Positions 50,825 to 59,008 of a stretch of DNA of 64,000 nucleotides are shown here, piece after piece. Under the pieces are notes generated by a model that made no database searches, had not been told where the DNA came from, and worked only from the letters and a program-made list of their open reading frames with translations. Position 1 is the stretch's first letter. Each line of letters begins with the position of its first letter. The position numbers were made by a program, and so were the translations under genes. Source of the stretch: Thermoleophilia bacterium (GTDB taxonomy: Bacteria; Actinomycetota; Thermoleophilia; Miltoncostaeales; Miltoncostaeaceae); NCBI GenBank assembly GCA_020848615.1, contig JADLHW010000036.1, positions 44,232 to 108,231 on the forward strand, read 5' to 3'.

Positions 50825-51768
50825 CCGGCCAGCGGGACGCGCCGGCCGATGCGGGTGCGGTCGCCGGTCACCACCAGCGCCGCGCGGACCCCGGGCAGCG
50901 CGCGGCCACGCAGCAGGAAGCGCCCGCCCGCGCCCGCCCGCCCGGACGCCGCCGAGCCCCGCACGCCGGTGAGCCGCACCGGCAGCCGGGCGCCGGCGGC
51001 GCCGAGCGTGCCGCGCACCACGACCAGGCGGCCGCTCCGGCGCACCGTGATGCCGGTGGCGCGCACCGCCACCACGTAGCGGCCGATGTCCCGCAGGCGC
51101 AGGGCGCCGTCAGCCGGGTCGGCCCACACCGTGAGCCGCACGGGACCGGGAGCAGGCACGGGCACCGTGACATCGCGTCCCGCCGCACCGGCCGGGGCCG
51201 TCACCGCGCCGGCACCCGCCGCGAGCCGCACCGACCCGGTGCCGGCGACCCGCACCAGCAGCCGCCGGGTGCCCGCCGGCGGCGTGACGGCCGGCGAGCG
51301 GAACACCGCCGGGTCGCCACGCACGACCAGGGCGGCCGGCGGGCCGGGGTCGACCGCGGCCGCGCCGGTCACGAACTCCCAGCCCGGCAGGGGCGCGGCG
51401 AACGGGCCCAGCGCCGCCACGTCCACGACGCCCCCCAGGGGCGCGGACGGGTCGAGCACCAGGCGCACGCGGCGGCCGGCGACCGCCGCGACCGGCACGG
51501 CCCCCGCCGTGCCCCGGGCGTCGGCGTCCAGCGTGCCGAGCGCCACCGCCGCCCCGCCGCCGGCGGGCTCGGCGCCGACGGCCACGGCGGCACCGGACCC
51601 GGACCGCACGCGCACCACCAGCGACTGCGCGGCGGCCGGCACGTCCACCTCGGCGGAGCGCAGCGTGGCGTTCGCCGACAGGCGCAGGGCCGGCGTCCCG
51701 TCGGGCAGCGTCACGCGCACCGGGGCGACGGGCCCGGTGACCGCCCAGCCGGCCCCGTCGGCGAGCAC
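50821..51768 (-). CDS. Predicted secreted beta-rich protein; true start unclear
   Basis: From GTG 51768 the frame gives 315 residues with repetitive Ala/Val/Pro/Gly beta strands, such as VDVPAAAQSLVVRVRSGSGA and VRLAAGAGAVTAPAGAAGRD, and three or so similar modules. In the same frame upstream, with no ATG, GTG or TTG, lies a convincing signal peptide: PTPLATIAVLLSAVPAAALA. A CTG at 51903 would start it, giving 360 residues. Either translation begins at a non-canonical codon or the start was lost. It is convergent with the SPOR gene and divergent from hyuA. No family recognised. Confidence 0.55.
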   Translation of the reverse strand: MLADGAGWAVTGPVAPVRVTLPDGTPALRLSANATLRSAEVDVPAAAQSLVVRVRSGSGAAVAVGAEPAGGGAAVALGTLDADARGTAGAVPVAAVAGRRVRLVLDPSAPLGGVVDVAALGPFAAPLPGWEFVTGAAAVDPGPPAALVVRGDPAVFRSPAVTPPAGTRRLLVRVAGTGSVRLAAGAGAVTAPAGAAGRDVTVPVPAPGPVRLTVWADPADGALRLRDIGRYVVAVRATGITVRRSGRLVVVRGTLGAAGARLPVRLTGVRGSAASGRAGAGGRFLLRGRALPGVRAALVVTGDRTRIGRRVPLAG

Positions 51769-51924
51769 CCCGCCGGGCGCGCCGGGCAGCTCCGGCGGGG
51801 CCGTCAGGCCGGCACCCGGCAGGCCGGGCGGGACCGTCCCCGCGAGGGCGGCGGCGGGTACGGCGGACAGGAGGACCGCGATGGTGGCGAGGGGCGTGGG
51901 CAGGCTGCGGGCCGGGACGGTGGT

Positions 51925-51930
51925 TAGTGT
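51925..51930 (+). promoter_or_regulatory. -10 element (TAGTGT) of a leaderless promoter for hyuA
   Basis: TAGTGT, eight bases and ATG 51939. Confidence 0.5.
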
Positions 51931-51938
51931 GCCCGGCG

Positions 51939-53885
51939 ATGATAGGCGCGGCGACGGCAGGGCGGCGGCGGGGCGTGGTCGGCGTCGACGTCGGGGGCAC
52001 CTTCACCGACGCGGCGCTGGTGGTGGACGGCCGGCTGTACACCGCCAAGGTGCCCACGCGGCCCGACGACCAGAGCGCCGGCGTGGCCGACGCCGTCGCC
52101 CGCGTGCTGGACGCCGCCGGCATCGGGCCCGGTGAGCTGGCGCGGTTCGCGCACGGCATGACCGTCGGCACCAACGCCCTGCTGGAGGACCGACTCGCCC
52201 CGGCGGCGATGGTGGCCACCGAGGGGTTCGGCGACATCCTGGAGCTGCGGCGCCAGGACCGCGCCCACCTGTACCGCCTGGGCGTCCACCACCCGCCGCC
52301 GGTGATCCCGCACGAGCGCGTCGCCGAGGTGCGGGAGCGGTGCGGCCCGCAGGGCGTGGTGGTGCCGCTGGACGCCGGGTCCCTCGCCGCGGCCGTCGCC
52401 CGGGTCGGCGCGATGGACGTGCGGGCGGTGGCGGTGTGCCTGCTGTTCTCCTTCGCCCACCCGGAGCACGAGCGCGCCGTCGGGGCGGCGCTGCGGACGG
52501 CGCTGCCCGGCGTGCACGTGAGCTGCTCGAGCGACGTGCTGCCCGAGATCCGGGAGTACGAGCGGGCGTCCACCACCGCCGTCGACGCGGCCCTCACGCC
52601 GGTGCTGCGCGGATACCTGCGGCGCCTGGGTGCGCGGGCGGCGCGGGCGGGCCTGCCCGAGCCGGAGATCATGCAGAGCAGCGGCGGGCTCATCGACCTG
52701 GGCGGCGCCGCGGACCACGCGAGCCGCACCGTGCTGAGCGGCCCCGCCGGGGGCGCGATGGGCGCCGCCGGCATCGCGGCCGCGGCGGGCATCCCCCTGG
52801 CCCTCACCTTCGACATGGGCGGGACCTCCTGCGACGTCGCGCTGGTGCGGGACGGCACGCCCGGGCGCACCGGCGGCACGGTCATCAACGGCCGTCCCCT
52901 GCACCTGCCGATGCTGGATGTGGAGACCGTCTCCGCCGGCGGGGGCAGCATCGCCTGGGCCGACAGCGGGGGCGCCCTGCGGGTGGGGCCGCGGTCGGCC
53001 GGCGCGCGCCCGGGGCCCGCGGCCTACGGGTACGGCGGCACGGAGCCCACCGTCACCGACGCGAACGTGGTGCTGGGCCGCCTGGCGGGCGCCGGGGAGC
53101 TGGGCGGCGCGATCCGGCTGGACGCCGCCCGGGCCGCGGCGGCGGTGGCGGCGCTGGCGGAGCGCCTGGGCCTCACGCCGGCCGGGTGCGCGGAGGGGAT
53201 CGTGCGTGTGGCGAACCAGGAGATGGCCCGCGCCCTGCGGCTGGTGAGCGTGGAGCGCGGCATCGATCCGCGGGGCGGCACCGTGATCGCCTTCGGCGGC
53301 GCCGGCCCCATGCACGCCTGCGAGGTGGCCGACGAGGTCGGGGCGGCCCGCGTGCTGGCCCCGGCGGCCGCCGGGATGCTCGCCGCGCTGGGCCTGGTCA
53401 CCGCCGGTGAGCGCCGCGACCGCACGCGCACGGTGCTGGCGCCCCTCGCCGATGCGGCGCGGCTGCGTGCGCCGCTGGACGCGCTGGTCGCGGCGGCCGC
53501 CGCCGAGCTGCCGGGCGCGACGGTGAGCGTGGCGGCCGACTGCCGGTACGCCGGGCAGCGGCACGCCCTCACGGTGGACTGGCCCGGCGGCGGCGACGAC
53601 CCCGCCCTCCTGGCCGGGGCGTTCCACGACGCGCACCGCACCAGGTACGGCGACGCCGCCCCGGACCACCCGGTGGAGGTCGTGACCCTGCGCGTCGCCG
53701 CGGAGCGGCCGGGGAGCCCGCCCCCGCCGCCGGGACCGCCGGCCGGCGAGCGGGTGCGCGGCCCGGCGGCGGTCGCGATGGACGGCGCCACGTGCTGGGT
53801 GCCGGCGGGCTGGACCGCGATGCGGGACGCCGACGGGACGCTCGACGTGCGCCGCGACGGATCGGAGGACGCTTGGACCCCGTGA
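51939..53885 (+). CDS. hyuA: Hydantoinase/oxoprolinase, subunit A
   Basis: 648 residues. N-terminal VGVDVGGTFTDAALVVDGRL and the GMTVGTNALLEDRLAPAAMV region, central SSGGLIDLGGAADHASRTVL, LTFDMGGTSCDVALVRDGTP and VETVSAGGGSIAWADSGGAL. ATP-binding and substrate motifs follow the HyuA/OplA pattern. Together with HyuB it hydrolyses cyclic amides such as 5-oxoproline, N-methylhydantoin or related compounds at the cost of ATP. Leaderless start. It overlaps hyuB by 13 bp. Confidence 0.93.
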   Translation: MIGAATAGRRRGVVGVDVGGTFTDAALVVDGRLYTAKVPTRPDDQSAGVADAVARVLDAAGIGPGELARFAHGMTVGTNALLEDRLAPAAMVATEGFGDILELRRQDRAHLYRLGVHHPPPVIPHERVAEVRERCGPQGVVVPLDAGSLAAAVARVGAMDVRAVAVCLLFSFAHPEHERAVGAALRTALPGVHVSCSSDVLPEIREYERASTTAVDAALTPVLRGYLRRLGARAARAGLPEPEIMQSSGGLIDLGGAADHASRTVLSGPAGGAMGAAGIAAAAGIPLALTFDMGGTSCDVALVRDGTPGRTGGTVINGRPLHLPMLDVETVSAGGGSIAWADSGGALRVGPRSAGARPGPAAYGYGGTEPTVTDANVVLGRLAGAGELGGAIRLDAARAAAAVAALAERLGLTPAGCAEGIVRVANQEMARALRLVSVERGIDPRGGTVIAFGGAGPMHACEVADEVGAARVLAPAAAGMLAALGLVTAGERRDRTRTVLAPLADAARLRAPLDALVAAAAAELPGATVSVAADCRYAGQRHALTVDWPGGGDDPALLAGAFHDAHRTRYGDAAPDHPVEVVTLRVAAERPGSPPPPPGPPAGERVRGPAAVAMDGATCWVPAGWTAMRDADGTLDVRRDGSEDAWTP

Positions 53886-55395
53886 CCCTGCGCGTCATGG
53901 CGAACGCCCTGCGCGCCGTCGCCGAGGAGATGGAGGCCGCGATGGTGCGCGCCGCCCACTCCCCCAACATCACCGAGCGGCGGGACTGCAGCACCGCCCT
54001 GTTCGACGCGACCGGCCGGATGGTCGTGCAGAGCGCGTCCATCCCCGTGCACCTGGGCGCGATGCCGGAGGCCGTGGCCGCGGTGATCGCCCGGGGCGCC
54101 GCCTTTCCCGAGGTGTGGGTGGTGAACGACCCGTACCGCGGCGGCACGCACCTGCCCGACCTCACGCTGGTGAGCCCCCTGGTGCTGGGCGGCGCGGTCG
54201 CCGCGTACGCGGTGACCCGGGCCCATCACGCCGACGTGGGCGGCATGACCCCCGGCTCCATGCCGGCGGGGTCCCGCGAGCTGGTCCAGGAGGGCCTGGT
54301 GCTGCCGCCCGTGCGCCTGGTGGGCGGCGACGGGTCCCCCACCGACGTGCTGGAGGTGATCCTCGCCAACTCCCGCACCCCCGCCGAGCGCGAGGGCGAC
54401 CTGCGCGCGCAGCTCGCGGCCCACCGCCTGGCCCAGGCCCGCCTGGAGGACGTGGCGCACCGGCACTCCGCGGCCACCGTGACCGGCGCGATGGCCGAGC
54501 TGCTGGCGTACGCGGAGCGCCGCACCCGAGCCGAGATCGCCGCGATGCCCGACGGCACGTATACGGCCGAGGAGCTCCTGGAGGGCGACGGCGTCACCGA
54601 TGCGCCGCTGGCGATCCGCGTGGCCGTCGCGATCGAGGGGGACCGCATGCGCGTGGACTTCGCCGGCACCGACCCCGCTGGCCCCGGCAACTGCAACTGC
54701 CCGATCGCCGTGACCCGCAGCGCCGTGTACTTCGTGGTGCGGTGCGCCACCGACCCGGACATCCCGGCGTCCGCCGGGGCGTTCGCGCCGGTGGAGGTGA
54801 CCGCCCCGGAGGGCAGCCTGGTGAACGCGGCGGCGCCGTCCGCCGTCGCGGGCGGCAACGTCGAGACCAGCAGCCGCATCGTGGACGCCGTGTTCGCCGC
54901 CCTCGGGGCGGTGCTGCCGCTGCCCGCCCAGGGGCAGGGCACCATGAACAACCTCACCCTCGGGGGCCCCGGCTTCACCTACTACGAGACCCTCGGCGGG
55001 GGCCAGGGCGCCTCGCCGGACGCGGACGGGCCCTCGGCGGTGCACGTCGCCATGAGCAACACGCGGAACACGCCCGTCGAGGTGCTGGAGGCCGCCTGTC
55101 CGCTGCGCGTGGAGGCGTACCGGGTGCGCCGCGGCACCGGCGGCGCGGGCGCCCACCGCGGCGGCGACGGCGTGGAGCGGCGCCTGCGGGCCCTCGCGGA
55201 CATGGAGGCATCGGTGATCGCGGAGCGGCGGGCGTCCGGGCCCCGCGGTGCCGCGGGCGGCGGGGACGGCGCCCCGGGACGCACCACCGTGAACGGCGTG
55301 CCCGTGCCCGCGAAGTGGCGCGGGCGCCTCGCGCGCGGCGACGTCCGGCGATCGAGACGCCGGGCGGCGGCGGCTGGGGCGCGCCGCCGGCGTGA
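53873..55395 (+). CDS. hyuB: Hydantoinase/oxoprolinase, subunit B, with a C-terminal frameshift
   Basis: The TTG start at 53873 follows GGAGG and gives LDPVTLRVMANALRAVAEEM, then CSTALFDATGRMVVQSASIP, VVNDPYRGGTHLPDLTL, RAHHADVGG and AGTDPAGPGNCNCPIA. At 55349-55350 only two bases (CG) separate the codon CGG from ATC, so the frame is lost one codon before the conserved ending IETPGGGGWGAPPA, which is intact in the next frame and ends with TGA at 55393-55395. A 16-bp hairpin begins one base later, confirming the true gene end. Read without correction, the frame would continue to 55792 as Arg-rich noise. About 507 residues when restored. Sequencing error or a recent mutation. Confidence 0.88.
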
Positions 55396-55433
55396 CGATG
55401 GGTGCCCGGCGTGCACGCGCCGGGCACCCATCG
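55396..55433 (+). terminator. 16-bp perfect hairpin after hyuB
   Basis: CGATGGGTGCCCGGCG / CGCCGGGCACCCATCG with a 6-nt loop, starting immediately after the restored hyuB stop codon. No U-tract. The strongest hairpin by stem length in the window. Confidence 0.75.
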
Positions 55434-55493
55434 CGGTCCCGGTGCGCCGCGGCCCCTTGGGTCGGGTTCCCCGCCGGGCGCTCCCGGGTGGCT

Positions 55494-55519
55494 GCGCGCC
55501 CCCTCGCCGGGGGGCGCGC
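55494..55519 (-). terminator. GC hairpin after the zinc-ribbon gene
   Basis: GCGCGCCCCC / GGGGGCGCGC, 10-bp perfect stem with a 6-nt loop, three bases beyond the stop of the minus-strand zinc-ribbon gene. Confidence 0.6.
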
Positions 55520-55522
55520 GAT

Positions 55523-55831
55523 CTACGCGGCCCTGAGCCCGGGGCCGACCTCGGTCCAGATGCTGTGCCCGCAGGCGTGGCAGTGGCCGTGCCCGCGGTC
55601 GCCCTCCCGGCGCACCCCGTCGCAGTGCACCCAGGCGCCGCACCGGCCGTCCTCCTCCCATGTGGAGGCCCCGCACCCGATGCAGGTGTCGGGCAGGTAG
55701 CGGGCGCTGGTGACCTTCACGGACTCCCAGCAGTAGCGGCACGCGTACACGCTCTTGCGGCTGAGGCGCACGCGGTACGCGGCCGACCGTGACTCGGTGG
55801 CGGCTGCGCGGGCGGGATACAGCGTTGCCAT
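55523..55831 (-). CDS. Multi-zinc-ribbon protein
   Basis: 102 residues with four Cys pairs: YACRYC, DTCIGCGA, GRCGAWVHC and HCHACGHS. The spacing suggests two tandem zinc ribbons. The N-terminus is basic (ARAAATESRSAAYRVRLSRK), possibly nucleic-acid binding. GGGAGGGT precedes ATG 55831. I do not recognise a family. It is preceded by a good promoter and by a 24-bp perfect palindrome at its predicted 5' end. Confidence 0.75.
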   Translation of the reverse strand: MATLYPARAAATESRSAAYRVRLSRKSVYACRYCWESVKVTSARYLPDTCIGCGASTWEEDGRCGAWVHCDGVRREGDRGHGHCHACGHSIWTEVGPGLRAA

Positions 55832-55848
55832 CTCACCCTCCCCCTGTG

Positions 55849-55872
55849 CGTTCGTGCCGATCGGCACGAACG
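55849..55872. promoter_or_regulatory. 24-bp perfect palindrome at the 5' end of the zinc-ribbon transcript
   Basis: Each 12-bp half is CGTTCGTGCCGA and its exact reverse complement, with no spacer. It starts 18 bp upstream of ATG 55831 and just downstream of the predicted transcription start. As DNA it would suit a symmetric operator for a dimeric repressor; as RNA it would form a hairpin just 5' of the ribosome site, though lacking a loop it would need to open its centre. Confidence 0.75.
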
Positions 55873-55880
55873 TGGGGAAC

Positions 55881-55910
55881 AGGCTACCCGCCGCCCGGGC
55901 ACGACCGCAA
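55881..55910 (-). promoter_or_regulatory. Promoter of the zinc-ribbon gene
   Basis: -35 TTGCGG (55910-55905) and -10 TAGCCT (55886-55881) with an 18-bp spacer on the minus strand. Transcription would begin near 55874, so the palindrome is the first thing transcribed. Confidence 0.55.
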
Positions 55911-55959
55911 GCGCCGAGGGTGCCTTCCGGCGCCCGGGGCGCCGAAACCGCCGCGACGG

Positions 55960-56700
55960 TCAGCCGTTGGCGAGGTCGAGGCCCACGAGGACCACGACGT
56001 TCACGTTGTCGCCGCCCACCTGGTCGGCGGAGAAGCCCTCGAGCGGGGTGACCTTGAGCGGGGTGATCTCGAGATCCCGCGCCACCGAGCACGCCGCGTT
56101 GCGGTCCGCCGCCTTCACGTACTGCACGACGGTCTTCTGGAGGTCGTTGCGGTCGTCCGGCGGGTTGGTCAGGAGGCCCCGGGTGTAGCCCTTGATGTCG
56201 ATCGCGGGCTGCACCTTGGTGCGCGCCGCGCCCTCGACGCCCGAGGCGTTGAAGATCGTGACGGTCACCAGCGCGTTGTCCTCGAGGGGCGTGATGCTCT
56301 TGCAGAGGTTCGGGTCGGCGGCCGCCTGGGAGGTGGTCCTCCCGGTCGTGGTGGTGCCCGGCGTGGTCACGCCCCGCCCGCCCGCGGTGCCGTTCCCGGA
56401 GTCGCGCAGGAAGACGGCCCAGGCCCCCGCGGCCAGCGCGAGGACCGCCACGAGGGCCGCGACGGAGATGAGCGCGGTGCGGCCCCCCAGCCCCACCCGG
56501 GCGGACGACGTGGTGACGCGCTGCTGGAGCTCCTGGAGGCGCTGCAGCGGGGCGTCGGCGGCGGCGACGCCGGCACCGGCCATGCGGTCCTCGAGGCGGC
56601 GGATCGCCCGCGAATGGCGGATGCTCTGGACGATGAGCCCGACACCCAGGAACACGCCGATGACGGCCAGCGCAGGCGTGACGAGGTCGACCCATTCCAT
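55960..56700 (-). CDS. LytR C-terminal domain protein, membrane-anchored
   Basis: 246 residues. Membrane helices VTPALAVIGVFLGVGLIVQ and TALISVAALVAVLALAAGAWA, a coiled segment between them (LQRLQELQQRVTTSSARVG), then an extracytoplasmic LytR_C domain (VTVTIFNASGVEGAARTKVQ, VVQYVKAADRNAACSVARDL, DNVNVVVLVGLDL). This module occurs at the end of LytR-CpsA-Psr cell-wall ligases; here it stands alone without a ligase domain. Probably an envelope-associated accessory protein. The TAGCCT element nine bases upstream is a candidate promoter. Confidence 0.82.
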   Translation of the reverse strand: MEWVDLVTPALAVIGVFLGVGLIVQSIRHSRAIRRLEDRMAGAGVAAADAPLQRLQELQQRVTTSSARVGLGGRTALISVAALVAVLALAAGAWAVFLRDSGNGTAGGRGVTTPGTTTTGRTTSQAAADPNLCKSITPLEDNALVTVTIFNASGVEGAARTKVQPAIDIKGYTRGLLTNPPDDRNDLQKTVVQYVKAADRNAACSVARDLEITPLKVTPLEGFSADQVGGDNVNVVVLVGLDLANG

Positions 56701-56768
56701 CGGCGCGCGAGGCTATCAGCCGGCCCGGCGGGCGGCGGATGACGCGGTTGCGGAAAGCATGGGAAGGT

Positions 56769-58982
56769 TCAGCCCGGTGTGACGCGGTACGCGTCGAAGA
56801 CCGATTCCACGTTCCGCAGGGCGTTGATGACCGTCTTCAGGGTCCCCACGTCGCCCACGTCCACGACGAAGCGGTCCTCCACCAGCTGGCTGTCCATCGC
56901 GCACTGCGCGGAGATGATGTTCACCCCGTGCTCGCCGAAGGTCCGGGACAGGTCCTCCAGCAGGCGCGGGCGGTCGCCGGCGGTCACGCAGACCTCCACC
57001 CGAAAGCTGTGCTGGTTCTCGCCGCTCCAGCTGACCGGGGTGAAGCGCTCGGGGTTGCGCAGCAGCGCCCGCGCGTTCGGGCAGTCGCCGCGGTGGATCG
57101 TGATGCCCCGGCCCAGGGAGATGTACCCCAGGATCTCGTCGCCGGGGACGGGCTTGCAGCACTTGGCGAGGCGCACCAGCACGTCGGTGAGGCCGTCCAC
57201 CTCGATGCCCATGTCGCTGCTCGCCTGGGCGACCTGCGGCCGCCGGCCGCCGCTGGGCTCCGAGGCCCGCTCCTCCGACATGGCCTGCCCGGCCTTCAGC
57301 CGCGTGAGCAGCTTGTTCACCACCATCTGGGAGCTGGTCTTCCCCGCCCCGATGGAGATGTAGAAGTCCTCGGCCTTGCGGAAGCCGAGCTCCTTGATGA
57401 CCTCCAGGAGCAGCGGCGAGCCGGCCATCTTCTGGCTCGGCAGGCCGGCCTTGCGCATCGTCTCCTGCAGCAGGTCGCGGCCCTGGTGCTCGTGGTCCTC
57501 GCGCTGCTCCCGGCGGAAGAACGCCCGGATCTTGCCCTTCGCCTTGCTCGTGCGGGCGAGCTTCAGCCAGTCGGTCGACGGCCCCCGGGGGCGGCTGGAG
57601 GTGAGGATCTCCACGAACTCGCCGCTCTGCAGGCGGTAGGTGAGCGGCACGATGCGCCCGTTCACCTTCGCGCCCACGCAGCGGTGCCCCACGTCGGTGT
57701 GCACGTCGTAGGCGAAGTCGATGGGCGTGGACCCGGCCGGCAGGTTCCGCAGCTCCCCCTTGGGGGTGAACACGAACACCTCGTCGCCGTACAGGTCGCG
57801 CCGCAGGGACTCCAGGAACTCGGCGGGGTCCGTGGTGTCCCGCTGCCAGTCCATCATGCGGGTGAGCCAGGCCATCTCGCCGTTCCCGCCGGTGGGGCCG
57901 GCCGCGGGGCCCTCCTTGTAGAGCCAGTGGGCGGCCACGCCGTACTCGGCGGTGCGGTGCTGCTCGTGCGTGCGGATCTGGATCTCGAGGGGCTTGCCCT
58001 CGGGCCCCACCACGGTGGTGTGGAGGGACTGGTACATGTTCGGCTTCGGGACCGCGATGTAGTCCTTGAAGCGGCCGGGCATGGGCTTCCAGAGCGCGTG
58101 GATGATGCCCACGGCGCCGTAGCAGTCCTTCACCGAGTCGACCAGCACGCGCATGGCGGTGAGGTCGTAGATCTCGTTGAACTCCTTGCCCTTGCGGGTC
58201 ATCTTCTCGTAGATCGAGTAGAAGTGCTTCGCGCGGCCCGTGATGTCCGCGGTGATGCCCACGGCCTCGAGCTCGCGGTCCACGTACGCCCCGGCCTCGG
58301 CGATGTAGCTCTCCCGGTCGGCTCGGCGCTGGTTCACCATCTGCTGGATCTCGCTGTACCGGCGGGGGTGCAGCGCGGAGAACGCCAGGTCCTCCAGCTC
58401 CCACTTGAGGGAGTGGATGCCCAGGCGGTGCGCGAGCGGGCCGTACACGTCCAGGGTCTCGCGGGCCTTCTGGATCTGCTTCTGCTTGGTCATGTAGGCC
58501 AGCGTCCGCATGTTGTGCAGGCGGTCCGCGAGCTTGACGATGAGCACCCGGATGTCGCTGGCCATCGACACGATGAGCTTGCGGTAGTTCTCGGCCTGGA
58601 GCTCCTCCTTGCTCTCGAAGTGGATCTTCGAGAGCTTGGTGACCCCGTCGACGATGGTCCCCACCGTGGGACCGAACTCGCGCTCCACCTCGGCGATGGT
58701 GGCGCCCGTGTCCTCCACGGTGTCGTGCAGGAGGGCGGCCACGACCGAGATGTCGTCCATGCCGAGGCCCGCGACGATGCGCGCGCAGCCCAGGGGGTGC
58801 GTGATGAACGGCTCGCCCGACTGGCGCTGCTGGTCCTTGTGGTGCTCCTCCGCGAAGGCGAAGGCGCGGCGGAGGGTGTCGGCGTCCGCCGCGGGGTGGT
58901 GCTCGCGCACCTCCCCGATGAGCTCCTCCAGCTGGGGGTAGCGTCCGGGGGTGAGGCCGATGTTCGCGACGGGGCTCTCCAT
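56769..58982 (-). CDS. rel: Bifunctional (p)ppGpp synthetase/hydrolase (Rel)
   Basis: 737 residues from ATG 58982. HD hydrolase domain with HKDQQRQSGEPFITHPLGCA and LLHDTVEDTGATI (His-Asp at ~83-84), followed by KLADRLHNMRTL; synthetase domain with GRAKHFYSIYEKMTRKGKEF and YQSLHTTVVGPEGKPLEIQI; TGS domain (~390-450, VFVFTPKGELRNLPAGSTPI); conserved-cysteine region CCKPVPGDEILGYISLGRGI; and C-terminal ACT domain (FRVEVCVTAGDRPRLLEDLS). Both active sites look complete, as in the single Rel of most actinobacteria, so it makes and degrades the alarmone. recJ lies 26 bp upstream. Confidence 0.97.
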   Translation of the reverse strand: MESPVANIGLTPGRYPQLEELIGEVREHHPAADADTLRRAFAFAEEHHKDQQRQSGEPFITHPLGCARIVAGLGMDDISVVAALLHDTVEDTGATIAEVEREFGPTVGTIVDGVTKLSKIHFESKEELQAENYRKLIVSMASDIRVLIVKLADRLHNMRTLAYMTKQKQIQKARETLDVYGPLAHRLGIHSLKWELEDLAFSALHPRRYSEIQQMVNQRRADRESYIAEAGAYVDRELEAVGITADITGRAKHFYSIYEKMTRKGKEFNEIYDLTAMRVLVDSVKDCYGAVGIIHALWKPMPGRFKDYIAVPKPNMYQSLHTTVVGPEGKPLEIQIRTHEQHRTAEYGVAAHWLYKEGPAAGPTGGNGEMAWLTRMMDWQRDTTDPAEFLESLRRDLYGDEVFVFTPKGELRNLPAGSTPIDFAYDVHTDVGHRCVGAKVNGRIVPLTYRLQSGEFVEILTSSRPRGPSTDWLKLARTSKAKGKIRAFFRREQREDHEHQGRDLLQETMRKAGLPSQKMAGSPLLLEVIKELGFRKAEDFYISIGAGKTSSQMVVNKLLTRLKAGQAMSEERASEPSGGRRPQVAQASSDMGIEVDGLTDVLVRLAKCCKPVPGDEILGYISLGRGITIHRGDCPNARALLRNPERFTPVSWSGENQHSFRVEVCVTAGDRPRLLEDLSRTFGEHGVNIISAQCAMDSQLVEDRFVVDVGDVGTLKTVINALRNVESVFDAYRVTPG

Positions 58983-59008
58983 GTGCCGCCTAGGGTAGCG
59001 CTCCCGGG

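Noticed and set aside
53873..55792. hyuB read through to 55792
   Set aside because: The extra residues are Arg/Pro-rich noise; the conserved C-terminus and the terminator support the end at 55395.
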